Shown in pieces: positions 26,819 to 34,298 of a stretch of 35,040 nucleotides of DNA. Under the pieces are notes generated by a model, which was not told the DNA's origin, did not search any database, and saw only the letters and a program-made list of their open reading frames with translations. Every line of letters starts with the position of its first letter. Position 1 is the first letter of the stretch. A program made the translations under genes and the position numbers. The stretch lies in IMG/VR virus record IMGVR_UViG_3300035682_000102, positions 1 to 35,040 of that record, one strand, 5' to 3'. The stretch is from a virus.

Positions 26819-27589
26819 ATGGCAAAGAACGACTCGGCAGTCGCAGTACAAGGTACCACAGCACTGGCAATGGCCTCTACTTTTGAAGAGGATGCACACG
26901 CCGGATTTGACGGGATGAATCAGGAAGATTTTGCGCTTCCCTTTTTACGTCTCCTCACCAACGTGTCGCCTGAAATCGGGGTAGTCGAAGGTGCAATGCC
27001 TGGCATGGTGTACAACACCGTTTCGGGTGAGCTGTACGACGGCAAGAAAGGTATCTTGGTGGTCCCAACCGTATACACTCGTGTCTATATCGAGTGGGCA
27101 CCACGTGGTAGTGGGAGCGGTGCACCCATAGCAATTTACCCCAGCAGCAGCGACATCTTGTCCAAGACTCACCGGGAAGCCGGCGAGAACAAAGACTATC
27201 TGGACAACGGCAATTACATTGAAAACACCGCCAATCACTACGTGTTGGTGTTGGATGAAAATGGCGTGCCAAATCCTGCCTTAATCGTTATGAAGTCCAC
27301 ACAACTCAAGAAGTCGAGAAAGTGGAACACCATGGCGATGTCAGTGAAACTGCAGGGCAAGAACGGTCTGTACACTCCGCCGATCTACAGTCAGATATAT
27401 CGACTGACCACGATCCAAGAGTCTAACGACAAGGGTAAGTGGTTTGGTTGGGAGATTGAGCGTGTGGGCACCATTGAGGACGCAAGCGTCTATCAAGCTG
27501 CGAAAACTTTTGCTGCATCCGTTAGCTCTGGTGAAGTCAAAGTTAAGCACCATGACGAAGCCTCCGCAGTAGAAACCAACCCGTTCTAA
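26819..27589 (+). CDS. probable single-stranded DNA-binding protein
   Basis: 256 residues. FALPFLRLLTNVSPEIGVVEG, then NTVSGELYDGKKGILVVPTV and MKSTQLKKSRKWNTMAM, then PIYSQIYRLTTIQESNDKGK, follow the layout of phage proteins placed as ssDNA-binding proteins in replication operons. The C-terminus AVETNPF ends in Phe, as many SSB tails do, but is only weakly acidic. The assignment is by resemblance and gene order (ahead of primase, helicase and polymerase), so moderate. It is followed directly by an intrinsic terminator. Confidence 0.55.
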   Translation: MAKNDSAVAVQGTTALAMASTFEEDAHAGFDGMNQEDFALPFLRLLTNVSPEIGVVEGAMPGMVYNTVSGELYDGKKGILVVPTVYTRVYIEWAPRGSGSGAPIAIYPSSSDILSKTHREAGENKDYLDNGNYIENTANHYVLVLDENGVPNPALIVMKSTQLKKSRKWNTMAMSVKLQGKNGLYTPPIYSQIYRLTTIQESNDKGKWFGWEIERVGTIEDASVYQAAKTFAASVSSGEVKVKHHDEASAVETNPF

Positions 27590-27595
27590 GGTTCT

Positions 27596-27624
27596 GGGGG
27601 CAGGGCGCGCCTTGCCCCCTTTTT
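27596..27624 (+). terminator. intrinsic terminator after the ssDNA-binding gene
   Basis: GGGGGCA pairs with TGCCCCC and the stem extends inward through a G-T wobble and GGC/GCC, leaving a small loop; a run of five T follows. It lies 7 bp after the upstream stop and 15 bp before the primase ATG. It should give high expression of the upstream three genes and lower readthrough into the replication enzymes. Confidence 0.85.
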
Positions 27625-27638
27625 ACAGAGAAAGAAGA

Positions 27639-29168
27639 ATGACCGACATCACACGGTTCAAGGCAATCTTCACAGGCCTAGAGATTGCCTACGGTACCTA
27701 TCGCATTGAAAAAGAAAAAGACAATGGCAAGCAGGCCGGCAAAGCTGTTGTTGTTCGCAAACCCCCCACAGATGATCTCTGGGTCAAGCACTTAGAAGGC
27801 GTAGACCCAAGCCTTGGCATCATTCCTATCCGCGCAGATAACACCTGCATATGGGGTTGCGTGGACATTGACCAATACCCGCTAGACTTGGCTGGACTGG
27901 TCAAGAAAGTCCGAGCGTTAAAACTACCCCTTATTGTGTGCCGCAGCAAGTCTGGCGGCGCGCACGTATTTCTCTTTACCACCGTCCCCGTCTCTGCCTA
28001 CGATATGCAGAAATATCTAAAAACTGCTGCCGCATTACTGGGCGAAGCGGGACGCGAGATCTTTCCTAAGCAAACAGAAATCTTGGTTGAGCGCGGCGAT
28101 ACGGGTAACTTCTTGAACCTGCCGTACTTTGGCGGTGATGACGGGTTGCGCTATGGCATCAAGGATGATGGCACCTCGGCCACCATGCAAGAGTTCTACG
28201 AGATGTACGACCAGTACGTCCAGACCCCTCCTCTGGCCTTTCCAGAGGAGCCAAAGCAGGCAGAGCACCCAATCAAGGACGGCCCACCGTGCTTGCAAGC
28301 GCTTTGTGCACAGGGCTTTCCTGAAGGCACACGCAACAATGGCCTCTTTAATATAGGCATCTATCTCAAGCGCGCTGTGGACGGCGGTTGGGAGGACAAG
28401 CTCATGGATCACAACATGAAGTACTTTGACCCGCCGCTTGGCATGTCAGAGATTGGGGTCATCACCAAGCAACTTCAAAAGAAAGACTATAAGTACAAGT
28501 GCAAAGACGCGCCGATTAATTCTTTTTGTAATTCAGGGCTTTGCCGCACACGCAAGTTTGGCGTAGGGGCGGACGCACCGGACGCACCACAAATCAGCTC
28601 CCTGTCAAAGTACAACAGCGAACCCCCACTCTGGTTTCTGGACATCAACGGCAAGCGCATGGAGCTTGAAACAGAAAGCCTCTTTAATCAACTTGCGTTT
28701 CAAAAATCCTGTATCGAGAAAATCAATACGCTGCCGCCCACCCTGCGTAAGCAAGATTGGGAAACCTTGCTCAACGCTTTGCTGCGTGAAATGGTGGAGC
28801 TTGAGCAGATCATTGAAGCGTCAGGCGATACAAGCATTAGCGGCAAGTTCTCTGATCTGGTGGAGGAGTTCTGCACGCACTTGCAACAGGCCATGGACCG
28901 CGATGAGATTCTCTTGGGGCGCCCGTGGACGAATGATGATGAAGGCAAGGTCTACTTCCGGATCAAGGATCTTGAGCCGTTCTTGCGCCGCAATAACTTT
29001 GTTGGACTGTCTTCGCCCAAGATGGCGCAGCGCTTGCGTGAGATGGGTGGCGAGCCCTTTAGCTTGTTTTTAAAAGGACGCACCACGCGCACTTGGCGCC
29101 TTCCGATGTTTGCGCGCCAAGATGCGCCGTTTGACACACCGGAGATGAAGAAGGATGCGCCCTTCTGA
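27639..29168 (+). CDS. primase, archaeo-eukaryotic (PrimPol-like) type
   Basis: 509 residues from ATG 27639; an earlier TTG at 27612 would begin inside the terminator. The AEP metal site is seen as VDIDQY (Asp76, Asp78) and the nucleotide-binding motif as SKSGGAHVFLF (His109), with a later NFLNLPYFGG segment. A C-terminal helical domain (GFPEGTRNNGLFNIGIYLKR and KKDYKYKCKDAPINSFC) matches the usual extension, with clustered Cys that may bind metal. It should make primers for the family A polymerase. Its TGA overlaps the helicase ATG (29168). Confidence 0.85.
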   Translation: MTDITRFKAIFTGLEIAYGTYRIEKEKDNGKQAGKAVVVRKPPTDDLWVKHLEGVDPSLGIIPIRADNTCIWGCVDIDQYPLDLAGLVKKVRALKLPLIVCRSKSGGAHVFLFTTVPVSAYDMQKYLKTAAALLGEAGREIFPKQTEILVERGDTGNFLNLPYFGGDDGLRYGIKDDGTSATMQEFYEMYDQYVQTPPLAFPEEPKQAEHPIKDGPPCLQALCAQGFPEGTRNNGLFNIGIYLKRAVDGGWEDKLMDHNMKYFDPPLGMSEIGVITKQLQKKDYKYKCKDAPINSFCNSGLCRTRKFGVGADAPDAPQISSLSKYNSEPPLWFLDINGKRMELETESLFNQLAFQKSCIEKINTLPPTLRKQDWETLLNALLREMVELEQIIEASGDTSISGKFSDLVEEFCTHLQQAMDRDEILLGRPWTNDDEGKVYFRIKDLEPFLRRNNFVGLSSPKMAQRLREMGGEPFSLFLKGRTTRTWRLPMFARQDAPFDTPEMKKDAPF

Positions 29169-30667
29169 TGAAGATCAATAAGGTGTTTGGTCCTCCAGGC
29201 TCCGGCAAAACCACCTACCTGTTGAACGTCGCACAGGCGGAGCTAGAGCGGGGGATTGCACCACAACGCATTGGCTACTTTTCGTTTACACGCAAAGCGG
29301 CCAACGAAGCCAAAGGGCGTGCAGTGGCCAAGTTCCCCGAATTGCAAGAAGACACCGACTTCCCGTGGTATCGCACGCTGCACAGCCTCGCCTACCGATG
29401 CTTAGGGATCAGCACCAAGGACATGATGACGCCTGAGAATTATCGTGAATTTGCGAAAGAGGCAGGCATTGAGCTAAATGTGGAAACAGGGGAGGAGGAG
29501 TACGCTGTTCGAGCCGATCACCCCATCCTGAGTGAGATCAACATTGCGCGCATTCGTGGCGAGGATCTACGCACCTACTACAACCACTCAGTCATGGAGA
29601 TTGAGTGGTACCACTTTGAGTACGTCGAGCGCTGCTATCGCCACTACAAGCAAGCAAACAACCTACTAGATTTCACCGACCTGCTTGAGCGCTTACTGCT
29701 TGAGCCCCACCGCTTGCCGCAACTTGAAACCGTGATCATCGACGAGGCACAAGACCTCTCGCGCCTGCAGTGGGATCTGGTGCTTGAGCTCGCTGCGCGT
29801 TGCAACCAGGTGTATGTGGCCGGTGACGACGACCAAGCCTGTTTTAATTGGGCGGGGGCAGACGTGCAAAGCTTTCTGGGCATCGAAGGAAACATCAAAG
29901 TTCTGGAGCAATCCTACCGCGTGCCCGCCAAGGTACACAGACTGGCCAACAGTGTGGTGCGCCGCATCCGCGTAAGGCAAGAGAAGTCCTGGAACCCGCG
30001 CGACACCGAAGGCGAGGTGCATTACTACAGCCACTTTGAACAGGTCGATGTCACCCAAGGCGAGTGGCTCATCATGGCGGCCACGAACTACATGCTTAAC
30101 GATATGTACGCCTGGCTCAAGAGCCAGGGGCTGTTATTTGAGCGTAATGAGCAAAAAAGTATTCCTGACCCTATTCTCGTTGCGGTGCTCGGATGGGAGG
30201 CGTTACGAAAGGGCAAAGAGATTCCCTTTGCTGTGGTCAAACAAATTTATAAGTACTTGGGCTCTGATTGTATTAAGCGAGGATTTAAAACACTCATAGG
30301 CGCAGACGCAGAAGCGGTCTATACGATGGACACATTGCGTGAGAAGCATGGGCTTGTCTCTGAGGACATCTGGCACGCGGCGCTTTCTAAGATCGGTGAG
30401 GATAAGCGCGATTACCTGATTGCGCTGCTTCGACGCGGCACGCGCGTCACGGGCAAGGTCAACATAAAACTCTCCACCATTCACGGCGCCAAAGGCGGCG
30501 AGGCCGACAACGTCTTGCTGCTCACGGATCTGTCCACCAAGTTCGCAAAAGAATACGACCGCAATGCCGATGACATCCACCGCTTGTTTTACGTGGGGCT
30601 CACCCGTGCTCGCGAATCACTGCACATTGTGCTACCCAAGAATGAACAAAAAGGTTTCAGACTGTGA
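29168..30667 (+). CDS. UvrD/Rep-like superfamily 1 DNA helicase
   Basis: 499 residues. Motif I GPPGSGKT (8-15), motif Ia FSFTRKAANEA, motif II IIDEAQDLS, motif III VAGDDDQACFNWAGA, motif IV VLEQSYR, motif V LSTIHGAKGGEADNV and motif VI RLFYVGLTRARESL are all present, so it should be an active 3'-5' helicase. It is shorter than cellular UvrD, as usual for phage versions. It is translationally coupled on both sides (TGATG with the primase; GTGA with the polymerase). It likely unwinds DNA at the replication fork or in repair. Confidence 0.93.
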   Translation: MKINKVFGPPGSGKTTYLLNVAQAELERGIAPQRIGYFSFTRKAANEAKGRAVAKFPELQEDTDFPWYRTLHSLAYRCLGISTKDMMTPENYREFAKEAGIELNVETGEEEYAVRADHPILSEINIARIRGEDLRTYYNHSVMEIEWYHFEYVERCYRHYKQANNLLDFTDLLERLLLEPHRLPQLETVIIDEAQDLSRLQWDLVLELAARCNQVYVAGDDDQACFNWAGADVQSFLGIEGNIKVLEQSYRVPAKVHRLANSVVRRIRVRQEKSWNPRDTEGEVHYYSHFEQVDVTQGEWLIMAATNYMLNDMYAWLKSQGLLFERNEQKSIPDPILVAVLGWEALRKGKEIPFAVVKQIYKYLGSDCIKRGFKTLIGADAEAVYTMDTLREKHGLVSEDIWHAALSKIGEDKRDYLIALLRRGTRVTGKVNIKLSTIHGAKGGEADNVLLLTDLSTKFAKEYDRNADDIHRLFYVGLTRARESLHIVLPKNEQKGFRL

Positions 30668-33492
30668 AGACAACACCATTGTTCCCAATGCACTCCGAGT
30701 GGCTGCCTCCGCAGTCCTTCCCCGATTTATCTCAAGCAAAGGAAATTGCAATTGATCTCGAAACCTGTGACCCAAATCTGGAAAAGTTCGGCCCCGGATG
30801 GCCAAGACGAGACGGCTACATTGTCGGTTACGCCCTCGCTGTTGACGGATGGAAAGGGTACTTTCCTGTTGCTCATCAGGGCGGAGGGAACTTGGACAAG
30901 CGGCTCGTCGAGCGGTACATTCAAAAAGTTCTGGCGACGAACGCTGACAAAGTCATGCACAACGCCGCCTACGACTATGGATGGCTCATGGCTCATGGAT
31001 TTACCGTTAATGGTCGTATCTACGACACCATGCTCGCGGCCGCCGTCTTGGACGAGAACCGTTACTCGTACGCTCTCAACAGCCTGGGCTTCGATTACCT
31101 CAAAGAGGTCAAGTCCGAGCAAGGACTAAAGGAGGCGGCCGCCGACTTTGGCGTACACCCGAAAAAGGACATGTGGAAACTTCCCGCCATGTACGTGGGC
31201 GACTACGCCGAGCAGGACGCGGCGCTCACGCTCAAGCTCTGGAACCAATTTAAGATCCTGCTGCGCAAAGAGGAAGTCGAATCCATCTTTGAGCTAGAAA
31301 CCAACTTACTTCCCGTGCTCGTCAAGATGACCTTCCAGGGCATCCGCTTTGACCGTGAAAAGGCAGAGCGCTGTATCAAGGACATGAAGACGCGCGAGGA
31401 GGCGCTTCAGAAAGAGATCAAAACGGCCGCTGGGATGTCCGTAGATATGTGGGCCGCCGTGAGTATTGCGCGCGCCTTCGATGCGCTTGGCGTGGCTTAT
31501 CCGCGCTCCCAAACGGGGTTGCCTAGCTTTACCAAGTCGTTCCTTGACTCCAACCCCCATCCCCTGTCAAAAATGATCTTGGAAGCACGTGAGCTGAACA
31601 AGACTCACGGCACGTTTCTGCAGCCCTACCTAGACTTCTCTGACGTGGACGGGCGTATACACCCCCACGTGAATCAGTTGCGCTCCGATGGCGGAGGGAC
31701 GGTTACTGGCAGGCTAAGTATGTCTGAGCCTAATCTACAGCAAGTGCCCGCGCGCCACGAAGTGATCGGCCCCCTGGTTCGCTCCCTCTTTCTCCCAGAA
31801 GAAGGGCAACTGTGGGCAGCAAATGATTTCTCCTCTCAAGAACCACGGATCTTGATTCATTACGCCAACCTCCTGAACCTCCCCGGTGCGGACAAAGTGG
31901 CCGAAGCCTACAGGAGCGACCCGGCCACCGACTTCTACCAAATTGTGGCCAACGCGGCGAGCATCTCGCGCAAAGAAGCCAAGACCTGTATTGCGGAAGG
32001 TCAGCTTGTTTTAACTGAGCGTGGGTTAGTGGCGATTGAAAACATAACAGTAGACGATAAAGTATGGGATGGGGTAGAATGGGTGAACCACGATGGCGTG
32101 GTCTATATGGGCGAAAAAGAGGTAATTAGCTATGGCAATCTCACCGCAACACCGGATCACGACGTCTGGACCGTCCAATGGGGGAAGATACCTTTCGGGA
32201 TCGCAGCATCAAGACTGGATGCACTTGTACCCACCGGAAATGCTGAACAAGCAATTCAATATGTGGACAATCATCAGCAGGGAAATACAGCGCAAAGGTC
32301 ATCACCACTACATCAAAGCTCGATGTGCCTGTGGGAAAGAGGACTGGAAGTGCTTAGACAATTTAAAAAGTGGCAAATCAACAATGTGCCACAGATGCGC
32401 AACAAAAAATCGTCACATAAGGGAGGGGAATCTGGATGTAACCTCGAAAGAGGTTGGGTACTTACAGAACCGTGCAACGTCTATTTTCCAACGATGCAAC
32501 AACTCCAACGACAAGGGCTACAAACGATATGGAGCACGTGGAATAAATTGCGCATTCGATTCGGTCAAGGAATTAGTCGAATACTTGATAACTCTTGCTC
32601 CAGCAAAAGATTGGATAGGAAATACAATCGACAGGATAGACAACGACAAGGGCTATATGCGTGGCAATTTGCGATGCATCAGTGTGTCGGGCAACAATGC
32701 CAACCGACGCAATACAGTGTTCGTGTCTTATCGTGGCCAGAAAGTATGCATAGGGCATGTTTGGCATTTGATCAGGCACGACAATCCACAGTTCACTTTT
32801 GGAAATATGTATACGCAGAAAATACTCAGAAGAGGAATGACTCCGGAAGAAGTGTTGAACAAACCAAGGGTCGGAAATCGAAGGTCTACGACATTATCAA
32901 TGCCGGACCCCGCAATCGTTTCACTGTATCGGGAGTGCTAGTTTCCAATTGCTCTTTGGGTATGATGTACGGCATGGGTAAGAATAAGCTTGCCGGACAG
33001 CTAGACATGCCCGTGGATGAGGCCTCTGAGCTCATCGCCACCTTCCACCAGAAGGTGCCCTTTTTGCGCGGCACAGTAGACGCCGTCATGCGTCGCATAG
33101 AGCACCCCGCCTCGGGCGGCGCCATCCGCACGCTCTTGGGCAGGAAATGCCGCTTCCCACTCTGGGAGCCCACCGCGTGGGGCATCAACAAGGCACTCCC
33201 CTACGAGCAAGCCATGGTGGAGTACGGCCCACGGATCAAGCGCGCCATGACCTACAAGGGCCTGAACAAGCTTATCCAGGGGTCGGCCGCCGATCAGACC
33301 AAGGCCGCCATGGTGGCGCTAGATCGCGCAGGATTTCGCGTGCTCCTCCAAGTACACGACGAACTGGCCGTGAGCGTGAATAGCCGCGAAGAAGCAGAAG
33401 AGGCTGCGCGCATTATGTGCACCGCGGTTGAGCTAGAGGTGCCCTCCCGCGTAGACGTGGAAATAGGCCCTTCTTGGGGTGAAGCAAAATAA
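30664..33492 (+). CDS. polA: DNA polymerase I (family A) with intein in motif B
   Basis: 942 residues from GTG 30664 (overlapping the helicase stop, with AAAAAGG upstream). The proofreading exonuclease is intact: Asp31 and Glu33 (AIDLETCD), Asn100 and Asp104 (HNAAYDYGW), Tyr181 and Asp185 (GDYAEQDA). Polymerase motif A is WAANDFSSQEPRI (Asp388); motif C is QVHDELAVSV (Asp899). Motif B is split: KEAKT, then the 321-residue intein (442-762), then CSLGMMYGMGKNKL. Joined, the two sides give AKT-CSLGMMYGMG, a normal O-helix. The spliced enzyme is 621 residues, usual for phage versions without a 5' nuclease. It replicates the phage genome and needs splicing to be active. Confidence 0.95.
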   Translation: MKTTPLFPMHSEWLPPQSFPDLSQAKEIAIDLETCDPNLEKFGPGWPRRDGYIVGYALAVDGWKGYFPVAHQGGGNLDKRLVERYIQKVLATNADKVMHNAAYDYGWLMAHGFTVNGRIYDTMLAAAVLDENRYSYALNSLGFDYLKEVKSEQGLKEAAADFGVHPKKDMWKLPAMYVGDYAEQDAALTLKLWNQFKILLRKEEVESIFELETNLLPVLVKMTFQGIRFDREKAERCIKDMKTREEALQKEIKTAAGMSVDMWAAVSIARAFDALGVAYPRSQTGLPSFTKSFLDSNPHPLSKMILEARELNKTHGTFLQPYLDFSDVDGRIHPHVNQLRSDGGGTVTGRLSMSEPNLQQVPARHEVIGPLVRSLFLPEEGQLWAANDFSSQEPRILIHYANLLNLPGADKVAEAYRSDPATDFYQIVANAASISRKEAKTCIAEGQLVLTERGLVAIENITVDDKVWDGVEWVNHDGVVYMGEKEVISYGNLTATPDHDVWTVQWGKIPFGIAASRLDALVPTGNAEQAIQYVDNHQQGNTAQRSSPLHQSSMCLWERGLEVLRQFKKWQINNVPQMRNKKSSHKGGESGCNLERGWVLTEPCNVYFPTMQQLQRQGLQTIWSTWNKLRIRFGQGISRILDNSCSSKRLDRKYNRQDRQRQGLYAWQFAMHQCVGQQCQPTQYSVRVLSWPESMHRACLAFDQARQSTVHFWKYVYAENTQKRNDSGRSVEQTKGRKSKVYDIINAGPRNRFTVSGVLVSNCSLGMMYGMGKNKLAGQLDMPVDEASELIATFHQKVPFLRGTVDAVMRRIEHPASGGAIRTLLGRKCRFPLWEPTAWGINKALPYEQAMVEYGPRIKRAMTYKGLNKLIQGSAADQTKAAMVALDRAGFRVLLQVHDELAVSVNSREEAEEAARIMCTAVELEVPSRVDVEIGPSWGEAK
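32118..32122 (+). promoter_or_regulatory. Shine-Dalgarno for the nested endonuclease
   Basis: AGAGG lies 9 nt before ATG 32132, inside intein codons for KEV. The other in-frame ATGs (32219 and 32240) have no comparable site. This supports independent internal initiation of the endonuclease on the polymerase message. Confidence 0.55.
32132..32941 (+). CDS. HNH-type homing endonuclease nested out of frame inside the intein
   Basis: 269 residues in the +1 frame relative to the polymerase. A zinc finger is seen at Cys65, Cys67, Cys86 and Cys89 (RCACGKE and MCHRCAT). The core is RCNNSNDKGYKRYGARGI (121-138) and TIDRIDNDKGYMRGNLRC (165-182), then NNANRRN (188-194), the signature of phage HNH homing endonucleases of the T5 F-Tfl type. 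A C-terminal GMTPEEVLNKP resembles a DNA-binding tail. ATG 32132 has AGAGG 9 nt upstream; the family-like part begins at Met37 (32240), so residues 1-36 may be extra. The stop lies 8 nt before the intein ends. It probably cuts intein-less polymerase genes and so spreads the intein. Confidence 0.88.
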   Translation: MAISPQHRITTSGPSNGGRYLSGSQHQDWMHLYPPEMLNKQFNMWTIISREIQRKGHHHYIKARCACGKEDWKCLDNLKSGKSTMCHRCATKNRHIREGNLDVTSKEVGYLQNRATSIFQRCNNSNDKGYKRYGARGINCAFDSVKELVEYLITLAPAKDWIGNTIDRIDNDKGYMRGNLRCISVSGNNANRRNTVFVSYRGQKVCIGHVWHLIRHDNPQFTFGNMYTQKILRRGMTPEEVLNKPRVGNRRSTTLSMPDPAIVSLYREC

Positions 33493-33517
33493 TTCTAGCT
33501 TTTTTGTAAAAATGATT

Positions 33518-33550
33518 TATGATACCAATTAATCCAATAACCGTATCATA
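33518..33550. promoter_or_regulatory. 8-bp inverted repeat, candidate operator
   Basis: TATGATAC (33518-33525) and its exact reverse complement GTATCATA (33543-33550) flank a 17-bp AT-rich spacer. The element sits 19 bp before a probable ribbon-helix-helix gene. Each arm also contains a -10-like hexamer (TATGAT and TATCAT), but no convincing -35 was found. Autoregulation by the downstream product is an inference. Confidence 0.45.
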
Positions 33551-33569
33551 TTAAACAGACACCGCAGCC

Positions 33570-33857
33570 ATGACATACGATCAAAAAAAATACCCTCGCC
33601 CCGCGTGGAAACAAAAGCCCACGTCCCCCGCCAATCGCAAAGAAGCGTGGGCCACGATTGTGATTCGTAGCCCCTTTTACACCATGCTGCGCGAGCTCGC
33701 AGATTTTCATCACATCACGATTGGCCAAGCCGCCATGTTTGCTATCGAAAAGGATTTCCGAGAGGTACTGACTGGCAAACAAGGTCCCATGGAAAACCCA
33801 CCGCCCTTGCGCCGCGGGCGCCCTAAAACAAAGGTGCTATATGTCCCGAAGTTCTAA
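33570..33857 (+). CDS. probable ribbon-helix-helix regulator with C-terminal AT-hook
   Basis: 95 residues. Residues about 26-64 read as strand-helix-helix (WATIVIRSPFYTMLRELADF, then HHITIGQAAMFAIEKDF), the layout of ribbon-helix-helix DNA-binding domains. The C-terminus has RRGRPK (81-86), a match to the AT-hook core that binds the minor groove of AT-rich DNA. The N-terminus is basic and proline-rich. It is the first gene after polA and lies behind an 8-bp inverted repeat. I infer a transcription regulator; no family was confirmed. It overlaps the next gene by 17 nt. Confidence 0.6.
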   Translation: MTYDQKKYPRPAWKQKPTSPANRKEAWATIVIRSPFYTMLRELADFHHITIGQAAMFAIEKDFREVLTGKQGPMENPPPLRRGRPKTKVLYVPKF

Positions 33858-34086
33858 ATCCGCGTACCTCTCTTCACGGCTCACGGTGGACGTCACCATG
33901 CAATATGAAATTTTGCCCCCCGAGGAGGATCTACCACTACAAATCGATATCACCGCTGTGTACCTTGTACTTTCTACCGAACGACCAGATAAATTTAGAC
34001 GTATCAATATCCTTGCCGCATTATCCGAGTCAGAAATTATTAACCTTGAAGACGAAATACTTACCCATACTGGAGAAATATCATGA
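33841..34086 (+). CDS. small protein, function unknown
   Basis: 81 residues from ATG 33841, with AAAGGTG just upstream. A Ser/Arg-rich start leads to beta-like VDVTMQYEILPPEEDLPLQI and DITAVYLVLS, then an acidic helix (SESEIINLEDEIL). It overlaps the previous gene by 17 nt and the next one by ATGA (34083-34086), consistent with coupled translation. An alternative frame at 33905-34093 is less likely (low-complexity, no ribosome site). I recognise no family. Confidence 0.55.
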   Translation: MSRSSKSAYLSSRLTVDVTMQYEILPPEEDLPLQIDITAVYLVLSTERPDKFRRINILAALSESEIINLEDEILTHTGEIS

Positions 34087-34298
34087 CCTTTGAACAACTA
34101 CTCGCGCAGTACTCAGACCCTGCCACTCAAGACGCCATGCGCGCCGGCTGGAATGCCGCTAATACTGCCGCGCTTAACGCAATCCTTGATCGCGCCTCCG
34201 AGGCGTTGAGCGCTGGCCAAGGCGACACAGGACGGCATTTGTTGGCTCTTGCCGACGACCTGATTAAAGGCAATCTTGCCCTGAAGGTGCCCGCATGA
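34083..34298 (+). CDS. small helical protein, function unknown
   Basis: 71 residues, Ala/Leu-rich and helical: FEQLLAQYSDPATQDAMRAG, then LDRASEALSAGQGDTGRHLL. No cysteine or membrane segment is seen. It starts in an ATGA overlap with the previous gene, and its TGA overlaps the next start. Probably an early host-interaction or accessory gene, judged only by size and place. Confidence 0.6.
   Translation: MTFEQLLAQYSDPATQDAMRAGWNAANTAALNAILDRASEALSAGQGDTGRHLLALADDLIKGNLALKVPA

Larger units (their letters stand above)
31987..32949 (+). other. intein inserted in the polymerase O-helix
   Basis: 321 codons in the polymerase frame. The N-terminal splicing block starts at Cys (CIAEGQLVLTERGLVAIENI); block B has LTATPDHDVWT with the T-x-D-H pair; the N-part continues to about VPTGNAEQAIQYVDN. 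The C-terminal blocks are KVYDIINAGPRNRFTVSG and VLVSN followed by extein Cys763. The residue before the terminal Asn is Ser, not the usual His; this variant occurs in phage inteins as I recall. Between 32272 and 32880 the polymerase frame reads as Gln/Arg-rich text with no recognisable domain, because that DNA codes for an endonuclease in another frame. It is probably splicing-competent, since the polymerase is otherwise inactive. Confidence 0.9.

Noticed and set aside
32132-32941. Paired sequencing frameshifts in a normal in-frame intein endonuclease
   Set aside because: It would need two compensating errors at both domain borders, and the wrong frame between them would still have to lack stops by chance for about 200 codons. 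Unlikely, though only re-sequencing settles it.
31987-32949. Group I intron carrying an endonuclease gene in polA
   Set aside because: The polymerase frame stays open across the whole insert and encodes clear intein ends with correct Cys/Asn-Cys junctions, which an intron would not need.
33905-34093. 62-codon frame overlapping the 81-residue gene
   Set aside because: It has no ribosome site, and the competing frame has a Shine-Dalgarno and ATGA coupling to its neighbour.
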